DNA of 64,000 bases from Salegentibacter salegens (GTDB taxonomy: Bacteria > Bacteroidota > Bacteroidia > Flavobacteriales > Flavobacteriaceae): contig NZ_LT670848.1 in NCBI RefSeq assembly GCF_900142975.1, positions 1,054,001-1,118,000 of the forward strand, read 5' to 3'. The notes beneath the pieces are model-generated. The model made no database searches, was not told the DNA's origin, and worked only from the letters and a program-made list of their open reading frames with translations. Positions 51,001 through 58,920 of this stretch are shown here, one piece after another (positions within the stretch are counted from its first letter, which is position 1; each line of letters opens with the position of its first letter). The translations under genes and the position numbers were made by a program.

Positions 51001-51968
51001 CAGCTACAGATAATTGTTCAGAAACCAGCATAGAACTAATCGAAGGTTATGCATCTGGAGAAGAATTTCCTGTTGGAGAAACCATCGTGACTTATGAAGT
51101 TACTGATGCTTCAGGAAATACAGCGAGTTGTTCTTTTACAGTTATTGTAGAAGAAGAGCCGGAAGAAACTCCGGCAGCACCAGATGCTCCACAAGTTGAA
51201 GTAATTCAGCCAGATTGTGTTACACCAATTGGAGTGATCCTGATTAATACTGAAGACGGACTTACCTATAGTATTGACAGAGGAAATTATGAAACTGTAG
51301 ATGAATTTACCGAGCTTGAACCTGGAACTTACTCAATAACCGCCAGGGATGCATTTGATCAAATTTCAGAACCAACCGTGGTAACCATAGAAGAACCTGT
51401 AGCAAACGAAATTGAAACCAGCACGATAAGTCTATGTACTGAAGATATCACTTTTGATTTATTTGAACTTCTTGAAGGAGATTACGATACTTCAGGAGTT
51501 TGGGTAGACTCCGAAGACACCGGTGCATTGAATCAGGGTATTATTGACCCGGCTATGCTACCAGTTGACACTTACACATTTGAATATCAGCTTAATAATG
51601 GTATTTGCAATTCTACCACAGAAGTTACAGTATCTATTAATGATGATTGTATTGTATTGCCTTGTAGCCTGGAAGATATTCAATCTAGTATTTCTAAAGC
51701 GGTGACGCCAAATGGCGATACTCATAATGATTATTTCAGTATAGATTTCGCCAGTGAATGCGGATTCACTTACGATGTAAAGATCTTTAACCGTTGGGGA
51801 AATAAAATTTATGAAGCCATTAATTATCAAAACGACTGGGATGGTTATTCTACAAACTCAGTAACCAGTTCAAATCAATTGCCGTCAGGAACGTACTTCT
51901 ATATCCTGGAAATTAGAAATAGCGGATTTGCCCCTATTCAAGGTTACATCTATTTAGGAACAAAATAA
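45024..51968 (+). CDS. Giant type IX-secreted adhesin with HYR-like repeats and gliding-motility C-terminal domain
   Basis: A 2314-residue cell-surface protein. Order of parts: signal peptide (about 1-32); a large N-terminal region with TGYYGGWGMIVIYENS; a DUF11-like segment (about 365-500, EPGDELSYKIELKNKGTENV); four near-identical tandem repeats and a diverged fifth (about 893-1290); nine HYR-like immunoglobulin-fold repeats (about 1297-2043), of which four (1380-1718) are nearly identical; a further single repeat (about 2053-2130); and a C-terminal type B sorting domain (about 2212-2314) with AVTPNGDTHNDYF, IFNRWGNKIYE and LPSGTYFYILEI. That end directs secretion by the type IX system. It probably mediates adhesion or gliding; the ligand is unknown. 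Confidence 0.94.
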   Translation: MEKNYFRNQITSIRFVLIAFTVLFFTTAANAQVYKEFQQRTSQYSTSKKIYNIKGDFTMIGNTNLSLYIYGDNTNNSNNYMQFVDEDGDSSTENSSAAVLEFSNENGANPDCSSIIYAGLYWSGRTDTSEKTSNKRKIKVKGPNNSTYQTFTANPNDILFPGPSNMYAAYAEVTDLVRNNGTGEYWVADMELTEGNGGVTGYYGGWGMIVIYENSQMDWRDVTIFDGYAHVEGNVVANYELPVSGFNTAQSGPVNMKLGIMAGEGDVGISGDYFQIKKNSDNTWLGLSHEQNSTNNFFNSSIENDGISRTPNYSNNTGIDISMFNIPNNGNSAIDNNQTSTTFRYGSTQDTYSIFSIAMSVDAYIPEIEGVSSLTAINGSIAGNPPYNAEPGDELSYKIELKNKGTENVEDVKVVIPVPYNADYLTNSLSTNFYFSPTPQNYNVYFDPTLGATGSIVWEIDELPLATNTNDILADLTIKFGVTRDCTILSNVCPGFDLIRFNGNISGRGAITGTTFENKDLIQGYETEGTCQGQPITSPFEVAIDATNFRAENCGNSDEERKFIYCNREDPIKISEINSGFPNGTRFFNESPVTSNSTEYTTNNPIPNNSGSTEYYAVIPGTQNCAIPFTIEITTIASVPETESITYCLNDEADSLTAVASDPDFNLYYYTSEADTTPEIQITPSTSQAGEITYYVAEGESASCISPNKAPIKVSVIGEPEITAPQNQTIQTCDNDFLDNAIPGLSNEFTTIAQQVFTDLGGSISFTEDIESISYKDILQQQSPAVYKRIFRITYECGKIYVQQSLTLENIKTQLEPFYTKEDPTCKNENGVLTITNFNENYDYELKSDAGDIALSNAATSIVPGVYTLSVTLNDCVFTTNTFEILPAPAIPGTPEITTVVQPNCKDITGTISVTTEQGISYTLLDENQNTLNNVIANGTFSGLTDGKYFVEASNEDCEAVSEALVITKNLGTPNQPQVSVSQQPSCDDTTGTISVTTEQGISYTLLDENQNPLNNVIADGTFSDLTDGKYFVEATNGDCEAVSEALVIIKNLGTPGQPQANVSQQPSCEDTTGTISVTTEQGISYTLLDENQNPLNNVIANGTFSGLTDGKYFVQASNGDCEAVSEELEIIKNEGGPGSPVAEVSQQPTCEDTTGTISVNTEAGISYTLLDENQNPLNNSIENGEFSDLAAATYFVQASNGDCEAISEALVIIKNEGAPIAPITTSITNTTCSLNNGIIEFEPTEGLTFILKDSEQNEYSHKNGSFTDLASGVYYLVAKNNNCETEIEVSVEADQDKEAPEITSCPTDLINVTVDEGTCTASQLSFGDLIAKDNCDSELSITNNAPELFSLGETIVIWTVTDAAGNESTCTQTVTVIDNQVPVIYDVEAIDTTANACGAMIEITPPQANDNCSVGNVIGTRDDNQTLDAEYQVGTTTITWTVTDENGNQAEPVIQTVTVTENQAPVIAEVESINRTADANTCGAMLEIIAPQANDNCSVGMATGTRDDNQALDAEYPVGTTTITWTVTDENGNQAEPVIQTVTVTDNQAPVINDVEAIDTTADANACGAMIEITAPEATDNCSIGNLNGTRDDNQALDAEYPVGTTTITWTVIDENGNEAESVIQTVTVTDNQAPVIANVESINTSADANTCGAILEITAPQATDNCSVGNVNGTRDDNQALDAEYPVGTTTITWTVNDANGNEAEPVMQTVTVTDNQAPSIECPENMIFSTETGVDFATVNFENPLATDNCEVTVEQTGGSTSGSQFPIGTTTITFTATDDSGNTTECSFDIIIEDTEDPTLECPSDIVRSTDGGICGAIVEFETPEGFDNSGNVTVEQSAGLSSGEVFPVGTTTITFTTSDAAGNTASCSFEISVVDDKAPVIEDKNDITVNTDPDICGAIIDYDIPSATDDCGLESITLTEGLAPGSEFSLGETILTYTAIDVNGNSVNSSFIVTVIDNQAPVIACPEDIQLNVEFGTETVVVNYATISATDNCSETSIELIEGYASGEEFPVGETIVTYEVTDASGNTASCSFTVIVEEEPEETPAAPDAPQVEVIQPDCVTPIGVILINTEDGLTYSIDRGNYETVDEFTELEPGTYSITARDAFDQISEPTVVTIEEPVANEIETSTISLCTEDITFDLFELLEGDYDTSGVWVDSEDTGALNQGIIDPAMLPVDTYTFEYQLNNGICNSTTEVTVSINDDCIVLPCSLEDIQSSISKAVTPNGDTHNDYFSIDFASECGFTYDVKIFNRWGNKIYEAINYQNDWDGYSTNSVTSSNQLPSGTYFYILEIRNSGFAPIQGYIYLGTK
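47700..48674 (+). repeat. Four near-identical 237-246 bp tandem coding repeats in the adhesin gene
   Basis: Units begin at 47700, 47937, 48183 and 48429, with a diverged fifth from 48675. Each encodes a module of about 82 residues with GTISVTTEQGISYTLLDENQ and DGKYFVEAS. Similarity holds at the DNA level, suggesting recent duplication. Confidence 0.9.
49161..50174 (+). repeat. Four near-identical 249-255 bp HYR-type repeats in the adhesin gene
   Basis: Units begin at 49161, 49410, 49665 and 49920, with the next, diverged HYR unit starting at 50175. Each encodes about 85 residues (NQAPVI...CGAM...DNCS...GTRDDNQALDAEYPVGTTT). Single changes separate the units, so slippage or recombination could change the copy number. 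Confidence 0.9.
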
Positions 51969-51980
51969 AAAAGAAAGAAC

Positions 51981-52892
51981 ATGAAAAATATATATCTACT
52001 CATATTTTGTCTTATGTTTTCGGTTTCGGCTTTAGCGCAGCAATTGCCGCAGTTCACCCAGTATATGTATAATACCATATCTATAAATCCCGCTTACGCT
52101 GGGAGCAGGGACGGGTTTTCCATAACCGCATTAAACCGTAATCAATGGGCGGGAGTAAGTGGAGCTCCAAATACACAAACCCTTTCAGTACATTCTCCGC
52201 TTACCAACGATAAGGTAGGTCTGGGACTTTCGGTTATTAACGATAAAACAGGTTATGAGAATTATACTTATGCTTATGGAGATTTTGCTTATCGCTTAGA
52301 TTTTAATAATAATATTTCTCTGGCAATGGGTTTAAAAGCCGGAATGAGCTACTATAATTTAGATGAAGAATTATTTAATGATCAGCAGGTTTTAAACGAT
52401 CCTTTCTTTGAAGACCAGTTCAATAAGTGGACACCAAATTTTGGGATAGGCTTTTATCTTTCAGCTCAAAATTGGTATATAGGAGCTTCAGCACCAAAAT
52501 TAATTAATAATAATAACCACGAGTATAATGAATTCCTGGCTATGGAGCAGATTCATTATTACTTAACCGGGGGCTATGTTTTTGATCTAAACGAAAATCT
52601 AAAATTTAGACCCACATCTTTATTAAAAATGACCAGCGGTGCACCGCTATCAGTAGATTTTTCGGGAACTATGATCTTTCATGAGAAATTCTACCTGGGC
52701 GCTAACTGGCGTATAGACGATGCTTTAGGTGCTTTTCTAGATGTAGAACTTTTTGATGGTTTTAGAGCTGGTTATGCTTACGAGTATTCAATTTCAGATA
52801 TAAGACCTTACACCTCAGGCTCGCACGAGATCCTGTTAATTTATGAATTCAGATTTCAAAAAACCCGGTACAAATCTCCCCGATTCTTCTAA
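51981..52892 (+). CDS. PorP/SprF family type IX secretion membrane protein
   Basis: 303 residues. A signal peptide (MKNIYLLIFCLMFSVSALA) is followed by QQLPQFTQYMYNTISINPAYAGSRDG, the PorP/SprF N-terminal signature, and a series of amphipathic strands forming an outer-membrane beta-barrel (GLGLSVINDKTGYE, YAYGDFAYRLDFN). In flavobacteria, SprF-like proteins work with the adhesin encoded next to them and help it reach the surface via the type IX system. It lies 12 bases after the adhesin gene; the OmpA-family gene follows. Confidence 0.94.
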   Translation: MKNIYLLIFCLMFSVSALAQQLPQFTQYMYNTISINPAYAGSRDGFSITALNRNQWAGVSGAPNTQTLSVHSPLTNDKVGLGLSVINDKTGYENYTYAYGDFAYRLDFNNNISLAMGLKAGMSYYNLDEELFNDQQVLNDPFFEDQFNKWTPNFGIGFYLSAQNWYIGASAPKLINNNNHEYNEFLAMEQIHYYLTGGYVFDLNENLKFRPTSLLKMTSGAPLSVDFSGTMIFHEKFYLGANWRIDDALGAFLDVELFDGFRAGYAYEYSISDIRPYTSGSHEILLIYEFRFQKTRYKSPRFF

Positions 52893-52909
52893 TATAAATG
52901 CTGCTGATT

Positions 52910-54769
52910 ATGAAAAAACAATACTATTTAATTCTATTATTTTTAGTGTTTAGTATAAGCCTGCAGGCACAATACGGTAAACAAAAAAGAGCTGATAAAC
53001 TTTATAGTAATCTCGCTTATATGGAAGCAGTGGAAGTTTATAAAGAACTTATAGAAAATGAATACAATCTTAAAGAAAACAGGTTAAAACTCGCCCAGAC
53101 TTATATGAAATTAAGAAGTCCGGAAAATGCGGTTTTCTACTATGAAGATATTTTGGAGGATTCTACAAATATTTCTGCGGAATATTATTACGAATATGCC
53201 CAGGCTTTACGAGGAGCCAAAAGATATGAAGAATCCCGGGAATGGTTACAAAAATACCTGGAAAGCAACGCAGAAGCTTCAGCTGAAATTAATAAAATCC
53301 TGAAGAATCATGCCGAAATACAAACTACTTACACTCTTAAGAAAAGTGATTTTAATTCAGAATTTAGTGATTTTGGTGCGGTTAAATTTAATGGTGAAAC
53401 CTACCTGGTTTCAGCTCGAAATATAAAGAATTCAGAAAAAGAATATTCCTGGAACCAAGAACCTTTTTTAGATATTTATAAGTTAAATTCCAGTGGAGAG
53501 GTCTCCCCTATTACCGGAGAAATTAATACAAAATTACACGACGGCCCATTAACTTTTAGCCCCGATGGTGAAATGCTGTATTTTACCCGAAACAATTATA
53601 TTAATAATAAAGAAGGAAAAAGGGACAAAGAAGCTACAAATCATTTAAAGGTTTATTCGGCTCAAAAATCGGGTGATAGCTGGATAAATATTCAGGAGTT
53701 ACCTTTTAACAGTGACGAATATTCTGTAGGTCATCCTGTGGTCTCTCAAGATGAAAAAACACTGTTTTTCGCTTCAAATATGCCCGGTGGCGAAGGCGGA
53801 ACCGATCTTTACAGAGTTTCTATAACTGGAAATAATACTTTTGGACCTCCTGAAAATTTAGGAAGTAAAATTAATACTGCTGAAGATGAAACTTTTCCTT
53901 TTATAGATGAAGCTAATGTGCTTTATTTCTCTTCTGCCGGCCACGGTGGTTATGGATTAGCCGATATTTTTAAAACAAATTTAGAAGCTGAAAACCTTGA
54001 AATTCATAACCTGGGAGAAACGATAAACAGCAATTTAGACGATTTTAGTTATTTCAGAGAAACTGATAGTAATGCCGGTTTTATAGCTTCTAACCGCGAC
54101 GGATCAGATAATATTTATAGTTTTAATCAGTTACTTCCGCTCATATTAAAAGGAAAAGTAACCGATGCCGTAAATGGGAATCCTATCGCCCAGGCTACAA
54201 TCATACTTTTTAATGAAAATAATGAACAAATTGCGTTTTTGGAATCTGATGAAGAGGGAAATTATCAAACTACAGTAAACAGAAATGTTGAAATTCCGTT
54301 GGAAGCAAAGCAAATTAAATATCAAATTTTCACTGATACTTTAAGTACCAAAAACTTTAACGATGCAGAAGAAATGGTATATAATATCAAACTTCAACCT
54401 GTCGCCGATGTAGAATACCTTGCCGAAATAAATAATATTTACTTCGATTTTGATAAAAGTAATATTAGGCCAGATGCTGCCAAAGAACTGGATAAGCTTG
54501 TAAAATTAATGCAAGACGAATATCCCGATTTGGTGATAGAAATTGGCTCACACACCGATAAACGTGGAAGCGACAATTATAACGAAGCTTTAGCTGAAAG
54601 ACGTGCCATAGCTACCCGCGATTATTTAATTGCCAAAGGTATAAAGGGAGATAGAATTCAAGAAAAGGCTTTTGGAGAACGTAAACCTGCAATAGAATGT
54701 GACAGGTGCACCAGGGAGCAGCACCAGCTTAATCGCCGTTCTATGTTTAGCGTGGTGAAGATGGATTAA
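52910..54769 (+). CDS. OmpA family protein with PD40 propeller and TPR-like N-terminus
   Basis: About 619 residues; the ATG at 52910 (MKKQYY) is preferred because it puts the signal peptide at the N-terminus, but an in-frame ATG at 52898 is possible. Domains: TPR-like helices (about 25-140), a WD40/PD40 beta-propeller (about 190-410, with GPLTFSPDGEMLYFTRNN), a carboxypeptidase-regulatory-like beta-sandwich (about 430-500), and a C-terminal OmpA domain binding peptidoglycan (IYFDFDKSNIRPDAAKELD). Such proteins accompany PorP/SprF and adhesin genes and anchor the complex to the cell wall. A terminator follows. Confidence 0.94.
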   Translation: MKKQYYLILLFLVFSISLQAQYGKQKRADKLYSNLAYMEAVEVYKELIENEYNLKENRLKLAQTYMKLRSPENAVFYYEDILEDSTNISAEYYYEYAQALRGAKRYEESREWLQKYLESNAEASAEINKILKNHAEIQTTYTLKKSDFNSEFSDFGAVKFNGETYLVSARNIKNSEKEYSWNQEPFLDIYKLNSSGEVSPITGEINTKLHDGPLTFSPDGEMLYFTRNNYINNKEGKRDKEATNHLKVYSAQKSGDSWINIQELPFNSDEYSVGHPVVSQDEKTLFFASNMPGGEGGTDLYRVSITGNNTFGPPENLGSKINTAEDETFPFIDEANVLYFSSAGHGGYGLADIFKTNLEAENLEIHNLGETINSNLDDFSYFRETDSNAGFIASNRDGSDNIYSFNQLLPLILKGKVTDAVNGNPIAQATIILFNENNEQIAFLESDEEGNYQTTVNRNVEIPLEAKQIKYQIFTDTLSTKNFNDAEEMVYNIKLQPVADVEYLAEINNIYFDFDKSNIRPDAAKELDKLVKLMQDEYPDLVIEIGSHTDKRGSDNYNEALAERRAIATRDYLIAKGIKGDRIQEKAFGERKPAIECDRCTREQHQLNRRSMFSVVKMD

Positions 54770-54788
54770 GTATAGGAATAATTATATT

Positions 54789-54822
54789 AAAAAAGGTTCA
54801 GCAAAACGCTGAACCTTTTTTC
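54789..54822 (+). terminator. Terminator of the adhesin operon
   Basis: A 13-bp stem (AAAAAGGTTCAGC with GCTGAACCTTTTT) with a five-base loop and T-run; the A-run on the other side may also serve the convergent CAP gene. Confidence 0.9.
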
Positions 54823-54848
54823 CTTAATCAATCTATGAAAAACAAATA

Positions 54849-55355
54849 TTACTTTCTTATAAATATATTGGTGAAATAATTACGGCCTTCTACATCATCT
54901 ACCACCGATACTCCAAAGTGAGAATGGTTTCCTTCAATATTCTTTTTGTGGCCTTCACTGTTTAGCCAGGCTTTTACCACAGCTTCTGCTGTATGGTATC
55001 CAAAACCTACATTTTCACTTACCGATTTTGCCCCAATGGTCTCCACTAAATTTTCGTAGCGTACTCCAAAATTATCGTGACTTACTTTTCCCACTTCAAG
55101 CATATAATAATTATGAGATTCTGCTTCTATAGAAATTTCAGTTATGGGTTGAAGAGGTTCAAGTTCAAGGCTTTTGCGATGCTCGTTCACCAAATCAAGA
55201 ATATTACTTTCGATTTCAGAATAATCAAAATTAGCTATTTCTTTAGCAGTATGATTGTAGGAATTAACTTCTTCTTCGATGCTTTCTTTTGCGCAGGAAA
55301 TCGTTGATATAGAGAGCAAAACAAGTATTGCAAACCTAAGTGTACTTTTTCTCAT
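54849..55355 (-). CDS. CAP domain lipoprotein
   Basis: 168 residues. A signal peptide with lipobox (LSISTISC) anchors it. The rest is a CAP/SCP-like domain (cysteine-rich secretory, antigen 5, PR-1 fold): LDLVNEHRKSLELEPL, KVSHDNFGVRYENL, SENVGFGYHTAEAVVKAWLNSEGHKKN and GRNYFTNIFI. The His/Glu pattern (SHDNF...SENVG) is retained. Function in bacteria is not settled. It is a single gene convergent with the OmpA gene. Confidence 0.9.
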   Translation of the reverse strand: MRKSTLRFAILVLLSISTISCAKESIEEEVNSYNHTAKEIANFDYSEIESNILDLVNEHRKSLELEPLQPITEISIEAESHNYYMLEVGKVSHDNFGVRYENLVETIGAKSVSENVGFGYHTAEAVVKAWLNSEGHKKNIEGNHSHFGVSVVDDVEGRNYFTNIFIRK

Positions 55356-55535
55356 AGTTCAGTAAGTTAGACTGGGAAGTTAAAAGTATACTTTTTATCG
55401 ACAAAAAGCATATGTTAAAATGCAGTTCATCGATTTTATCTGAATTTTAACATAAATAGTAGGGTTTATCCTACTAAAAATGAGATAAATACAAATCTTG
55501 AAACTTAAGAATGTAGGAAAATGTAAAGAAATGTG

Positions 55536-56444
55536 TTATTCAAAGATAAAAGTCTTCCCGTCGTCGGCAAGTTCAACTTTGGGAAAAATAGTTTCAGCTT
55601 CTTCTCTGAACAAGTTGATATTAGAATATCGAGTAGAATAATGCCCAAGTATTAGATTTTTAACCCCTGCTTCTTTTGCAATTTGAGCAGCTTCTTTGGC
55701 CGTACTATGTTTGGTAGGGAAAGCAAGATCGGCTTTATCTTCAAGAAAGGTAGATTCGTGATATAAAACAGTAGCTCCACTTATTTGCGGAATCATATTC
55801 TGGTTAAAGGCGGTGTCGCTGCAATAAGCATAACTTTTTGGAGTTTCAGGTGGGGCTGTGACTAAATGATTAGGAATTAATTCCCCGGTTTCAGAAGTTA
55901 CGTCCTTTCCTTTCTTTAAACTTTTATACAAGGACACATCTATATTATATTCTACCGCTTTATTGATAAGCAGTTTCCGGTCGCCGGGTTTTTCTTTAAA
56001 TAGAAACCCATTGGTATAAATTCTATGAATTAGCGGTATAGTTTCTACGCTAAGCTTTTCATTTTCAAAAATATGTTGAGGCTCCTTACTGCTCAATTCA
56101 TGAAAATAGAGGGGATAATTGGTCCAGGAGTTAGAAAGTTTGAGCTGTAATGTTATAATTTCTTTTATTCCTTTTGGCCCGTAAACGTGTAATTCGGTTT
56201 CCCGGTTTAATAATCTAAAGGTTGAAATAAGACCAACAAGTCCGTAACAATGATCTCCGTGTAAGTGGGAAATAAATATGTGTTTAATCCTGGAAAATTT
56301 AACCTTATTGCGCCTAAGCTGCACCTGGGTTCCTTCGCCACAATCAATCAAAAACAATTCGTTTTTCATCTCAAGTACCTGGGAAGTAGGATTAGTAAAA
56401 CTACGGGGAGTAGCGGCGTAACAACCAAGAATATTAAGCTTCAT
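55536..56444 (-). CDS. rnz: Ribonuclease Z
   Basis: A 302-residue zinc metallo-beta-lactamase-fold endonuclease that trims tRNA 3' trailers. HLHGDHCYGL is the HxHxDH metal motif, with further ligands in SDTAF and LGHYSTRY. Length is normal. The gene is 10 bases after the STAS-like gene and follows pyrR-pyrB. Because the tRNAs in this window encode no CCA, RNase Z processing is expected to be needed. Confidence 0.95.
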   Translation of the reverse strand: MKLNILGCYAATPRSFTNPTSQVLEMKNELFLIDCGEGTQVQLRRNKVKFSRIKHIFISHLHGDHCYGLVGLISTFRLLNRETELHVYGPKGIKEIITLQLKLSNSWTNYPLYFHELSSKEPQHIFENEKLSVETIPLIHRIYTNGFLFKEKPGDRKLLINKAVEYNIDVSLYKSLKKGKDVTSETGELIPNHLVTAPPETPKSYAYCSDTAFNQNMIPQISGATVLYHESTFLEDKADLAFPTKHSTAKEAAQIAKEAGVKNLILGHYSTRYSNINLFREEAETIFPKVELADDGKTFIFE

Positions 56445-56454
56445 GTTAAAAGAA

Positions 56455-56787
56455 TTAAACGCCTAAATCCCGTTGAATGTCGTCCATTTGAATAAGATCT
56501 TCAGCTTCTCGCAAAGAAGGCACCACCACGATTTCTTCTGGCAGTTCATCTATAGTTACTGCATTGCTTATTAAAACAAAAGATTTATTATTTATTTGGT
56601 GCATAGTGGCAATTTCTAAAAAACCCATCACTTCTTCTTTTTGAAGCTTGTGATAAGCTAATAAATTTACCGCCACATTGTTATTTTCAAACTCCTCGTG
56701 TCTTTGTGTAAGTAAGGAAACAAAATCTACTACCGGAGTTTCTATAGGTTCTATTAAAATATAATTTTCTTTTTCTGAAATCTTCAT
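56455..56787 (-). CDS. STAS-like small protein
   Basis: A 110-residue protein whose alternating strand/helix pattern (NYILIEPIETPVVDFVSLL, VAVNLLAYHKLQKEEV, KSFVLISNAVTIDELPEEI) resembles STAS/anti-anti-sigma domains. It lacks an obvious SpoIIAA-type phosphorylatable Ser context, so a role as a phospho-switch is uncertain. It lies between pyrB and rnz, 10 bases from rnz. In databases such genes are sometimes mislabelled ribonuclease Z because of the neighbour. Confidence 0.75.
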   Translation of the reverse strand: MKISEKENYILIEPIETPVVDFVSLLTQRHEEFENNNVAVNLLAYHKLQKEEVMGFLEIATMHQINNKSFVLISNAVTIDELPEEIVVVPSLREAEDLIQMDDIQRDLGV

Positions 56788-56829
56788 AGCCTGGTTCTTT
56801 AAAATTTAAAGTTAAGAAATTAAAGACTT

Positions 56830-57759
56830 TTAGTGGTTTATCTTTGAAGCCAATAAATAAATTACTGCCATTCTAACGGCCACCCCATTTTGTACCTGGT
56901 CTAGAATAATCGCATTTTCTGCATCGGCAACATCGCTGGTAATTTCCACTCCACGGTTAATGGGTCCCGGGTGCATGATAACAATTTCTTTATTCAAACT
57001 TTCCAGCATTTTCTTATTTAACTGAAATTGCTGTGCATATTCCCTGGTACTTGGAAAATAACTAATATCCATACGCTCGTTCTGCACTCTAAGCATATTT
57101 GCCACATCACACCACTCAAGGGCTTTTTTAAGATCTGTTTCAACACCAACACCTAAAGATTCAATATGTTTTGGCAACAATGTTTTAGGCCCGCAAACCT
57201 TAACCTCGGCTCCCTGAAGTTTAAGTGCAAAAATATTAGAAAGCGCTACCCTACTATGTAAAATATCGCCCACAATAACCACTTTTTTACCCCTCACCTC
57301 ACCAAGGCGTTCTTTAATAGAATAGCTGTCTAAAAGTGCCTGGGTAGGGTGTTCGTGTGCACCGTCTCCGGCATTAATTATACTGGCTTTTACATGGCGG
57401 GAAAGAAAAATTCCGGCCCCGGGATTGGGATGCCGCATCACTACCATATCTACTTTCATAGATAGAATATTGTTTACGGTGTCTATAAGTGTTTCGCCCT
57501 TTTTTACAGAAGAAGATGCGGCAGAAAAATTTACAATATCGGCACTTAAACGTTTTTCGGCAAGTTCAAACGAAAGTCGGGTTCTGGTGGAATTTTCAAA
57601 AAATAGGTTGGCAATGGTAATGTCTCTAAGCGAAGGGACTTTTTTAATGGGCCGGTTAATCACTTCCTTAAAATGATTGGCGGTTTTAAAAATAAGCTCA
57701 ATATCTTCTTTGGTTAGATATTTAATTCCCAGTAAGTGATTTACACTTAATTCGCTCAT
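56830..57759 (-). CDS. pyrB: Aspartate carbamoyltransferase, catalytic subunit
   Basis: A 309-residue enzyme that joins carbamoyl phosphate and aspartate, the committed step of pyrimidine synthesis. FENSTRTRLSFELAEKRL is the carbamoyl-phosphate loop; HPTQALLDSYSI and MHPGPINRGVEI are also present. Length is normal. It begins 8 bases after pyrR, forming a pyrR-pyrB operon. No pyrI is seen nearby, as is common when PyrR controls the genes. Confidence 0.96.
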   Translation of the reverse strand: MSELSVNHLLGIKYLTKEDIELIFKTANHFKEVINRPIKKVPSLRDITIANLFFENSTRTRLSFELAEKRLSADIVNFSAASSSVKKGETLIDTVNNILSMKVDMVVMRHPNPGAGIFLSRHVKASIINAGDGAHEHPTQALLDSYSIKERLGEVRGKKVVIVGDILHSRVALSNIFALKLQGAEVKVCGPKTLLPKHIESLGVGVETDLKKALEWCDVANMLRVQNERMDISYFPSTREYAQQFQLNKKMLESLNKEIVIMHPGPINRGVEITSDVADAENAIILDQVQNGVAVRMAVIYLLASKINH

Positions 57760-57767
57760 ATATTTAG

Positions 57768-58307
57768 TTATTTAGAAACCAGATAAACCACGTCTTCCCC
57801 ATCGTTTTCCTTCCAGTTCACTATTACTTTTTCTTCATTTATCGCATCTACCTGCCTTCCATTATAATCTGGCTGAATGGGTAAATGGCGGCTAAAACGC
57901 CTATCTATAAAACTTAATAATTCAATTTCGGCAGGTCTGCCAAAAGATTGTACGGCAGTTAGTGCAGCCCTAATGCTGCGGCCGGTGTAAAGAACATCAT
58001 CAATAAAAACCACTTTTTTATCTTCTACAATAAAATCAATTTTGGTTTTATTCGCTTCAAGCGGTTTGTCACTTCTTCTAAAATCGTCCCGATAAAAAGT
58101 GATATCCAGGTGGCCGTATTTCAAATCTTCAATCTGGTATTCTTCTTCAAGAATTTTTATAATTCTTTCAGCAAGAAAAACACCACGTGGCTGGATTCCT
58201 ATAATTACGGTATTTTTAAAATCGGTGTGATTTTCAACTAACTGGCAGGCAAGACGGTGTAGAATAATATTTATTTCAACAGCATTCAGTAATGTTCTTT
58301 GGCCCAT
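57768..58307 (-). CDS. pyrR: PyrR, pyrimidine operon regulator/uracil phosphoribosyltransferase
   Basis: A 179-residue protein with the PRPP-binding motif VVFIDDVLYTGRSIRAAL and an N-terminal IQPRGVFLAERI segment. PyrR binds pyr mRNA in other bacteria to cause attenuation and can make UMP from uracil. It is the first gene of the pyrR-pyrB-STAS-rnz run. I could not identify a PyrR-binding hairpin in the 250 bases upstream, so the regulatory role here is by family only. Confidence 0.94.
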   Translation of the reverse strand: MGQRTLLNAVEINIILHRLACQLVENHTDFKNTVIIGIQPRGVFLAERIIKILEEEYQIEDLKYGHLDITFYRDDFRRSDKPLEANKTKIDFIVEDKKVVFIDDVLYTGRSIRAALTAVQSFGRPAEIELLSFIDRRFSRHLPIQPDYNGRQVDAINEEKVIVNWKENDGEDVVYLVSK

Positions 58308-58556
58308 AGTTTAGTTGCAAAAAATAGAAGTTCTATCACAAAAGTAAGCTTTTTTATTTTTTTCTGAAGTTGAATAGACTTCAGATTTAAATCTTTTTAT
58401 TAAAGCGGCAAAACTGAATATTCTCTTTATACATTCCCAACTAAAATCCTTATTAATAAAATAAATCTAAAACTTATTACATTTAAAATAAATAACTGAT
58501 TTTCAATAGTTTTACTGCTGATAATTGAGTAATTTTATAAGTCTAAATAACAAGTT

Positions 58557-58880
58557 ATGTTGGTACAAAGACACGATTACGATACAGTTAGCCAGGCTAT
58601 AAATGGGCTTGCCGTGCGCGGTTATACTACCGACTTTAAATTAGAGCCTGAAAAGGATAAAATTATAGATCCACAGCGCTCCCTTGAGCTATCTCCCGAA
58701 GATTTTGAAATTGATGAAATCTACCGTTTTGAAGGAATAACAGATCCCGGCGATGAAATGATTGTTTACGCCATTTCCTCTCACAATCATAAAGTAAAAG
58801 GCGTTTTGGTAAATGCCTTTGGAACTTATTCAGATTCTAATACTTACGATATTGTAAAACGGCTGCATAAACATTTTTAG
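58557..58880 (+). CDS. Conserved small protein of unknown function
   Basis: A 107-residue cytoplasmic protein (MLVQRHDYDTVSQAINGLAVRGYTTDF at the start) seen widely in Bacteroidetes and sometimes labelled phosphoribosylpyrophosphate synthetase. I see no PRPP-synthetase motif in it, so that label looks unsupported. The sequence suggests one compact alpha/beta domain. It is divergent from pyrR and followed by an R2 repeat. Confidence 0.75.
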   Translation: MLVQRHDYDTVSQAINGLAVRGYTTDFKLEPEKDKIIDPQRSLELSPEDFEIDEIYRFEGITDPGDEMIVYAISSHNHKVKGVLVNAFGTYSDSNTYDIVKRLHKHF

Positions 58881-58920
58881 ATTTTCCAGTCAGGATTCTC
58901 TCTGAATCTTATAAAATCGC

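Noticed and set aside
58557-58880. PRPP synthetase function for the small conserved protein
   Set aside because: At 107 residues it is far too short and lacks the PRPP-binding motif; the common label seems to be an annotation error.
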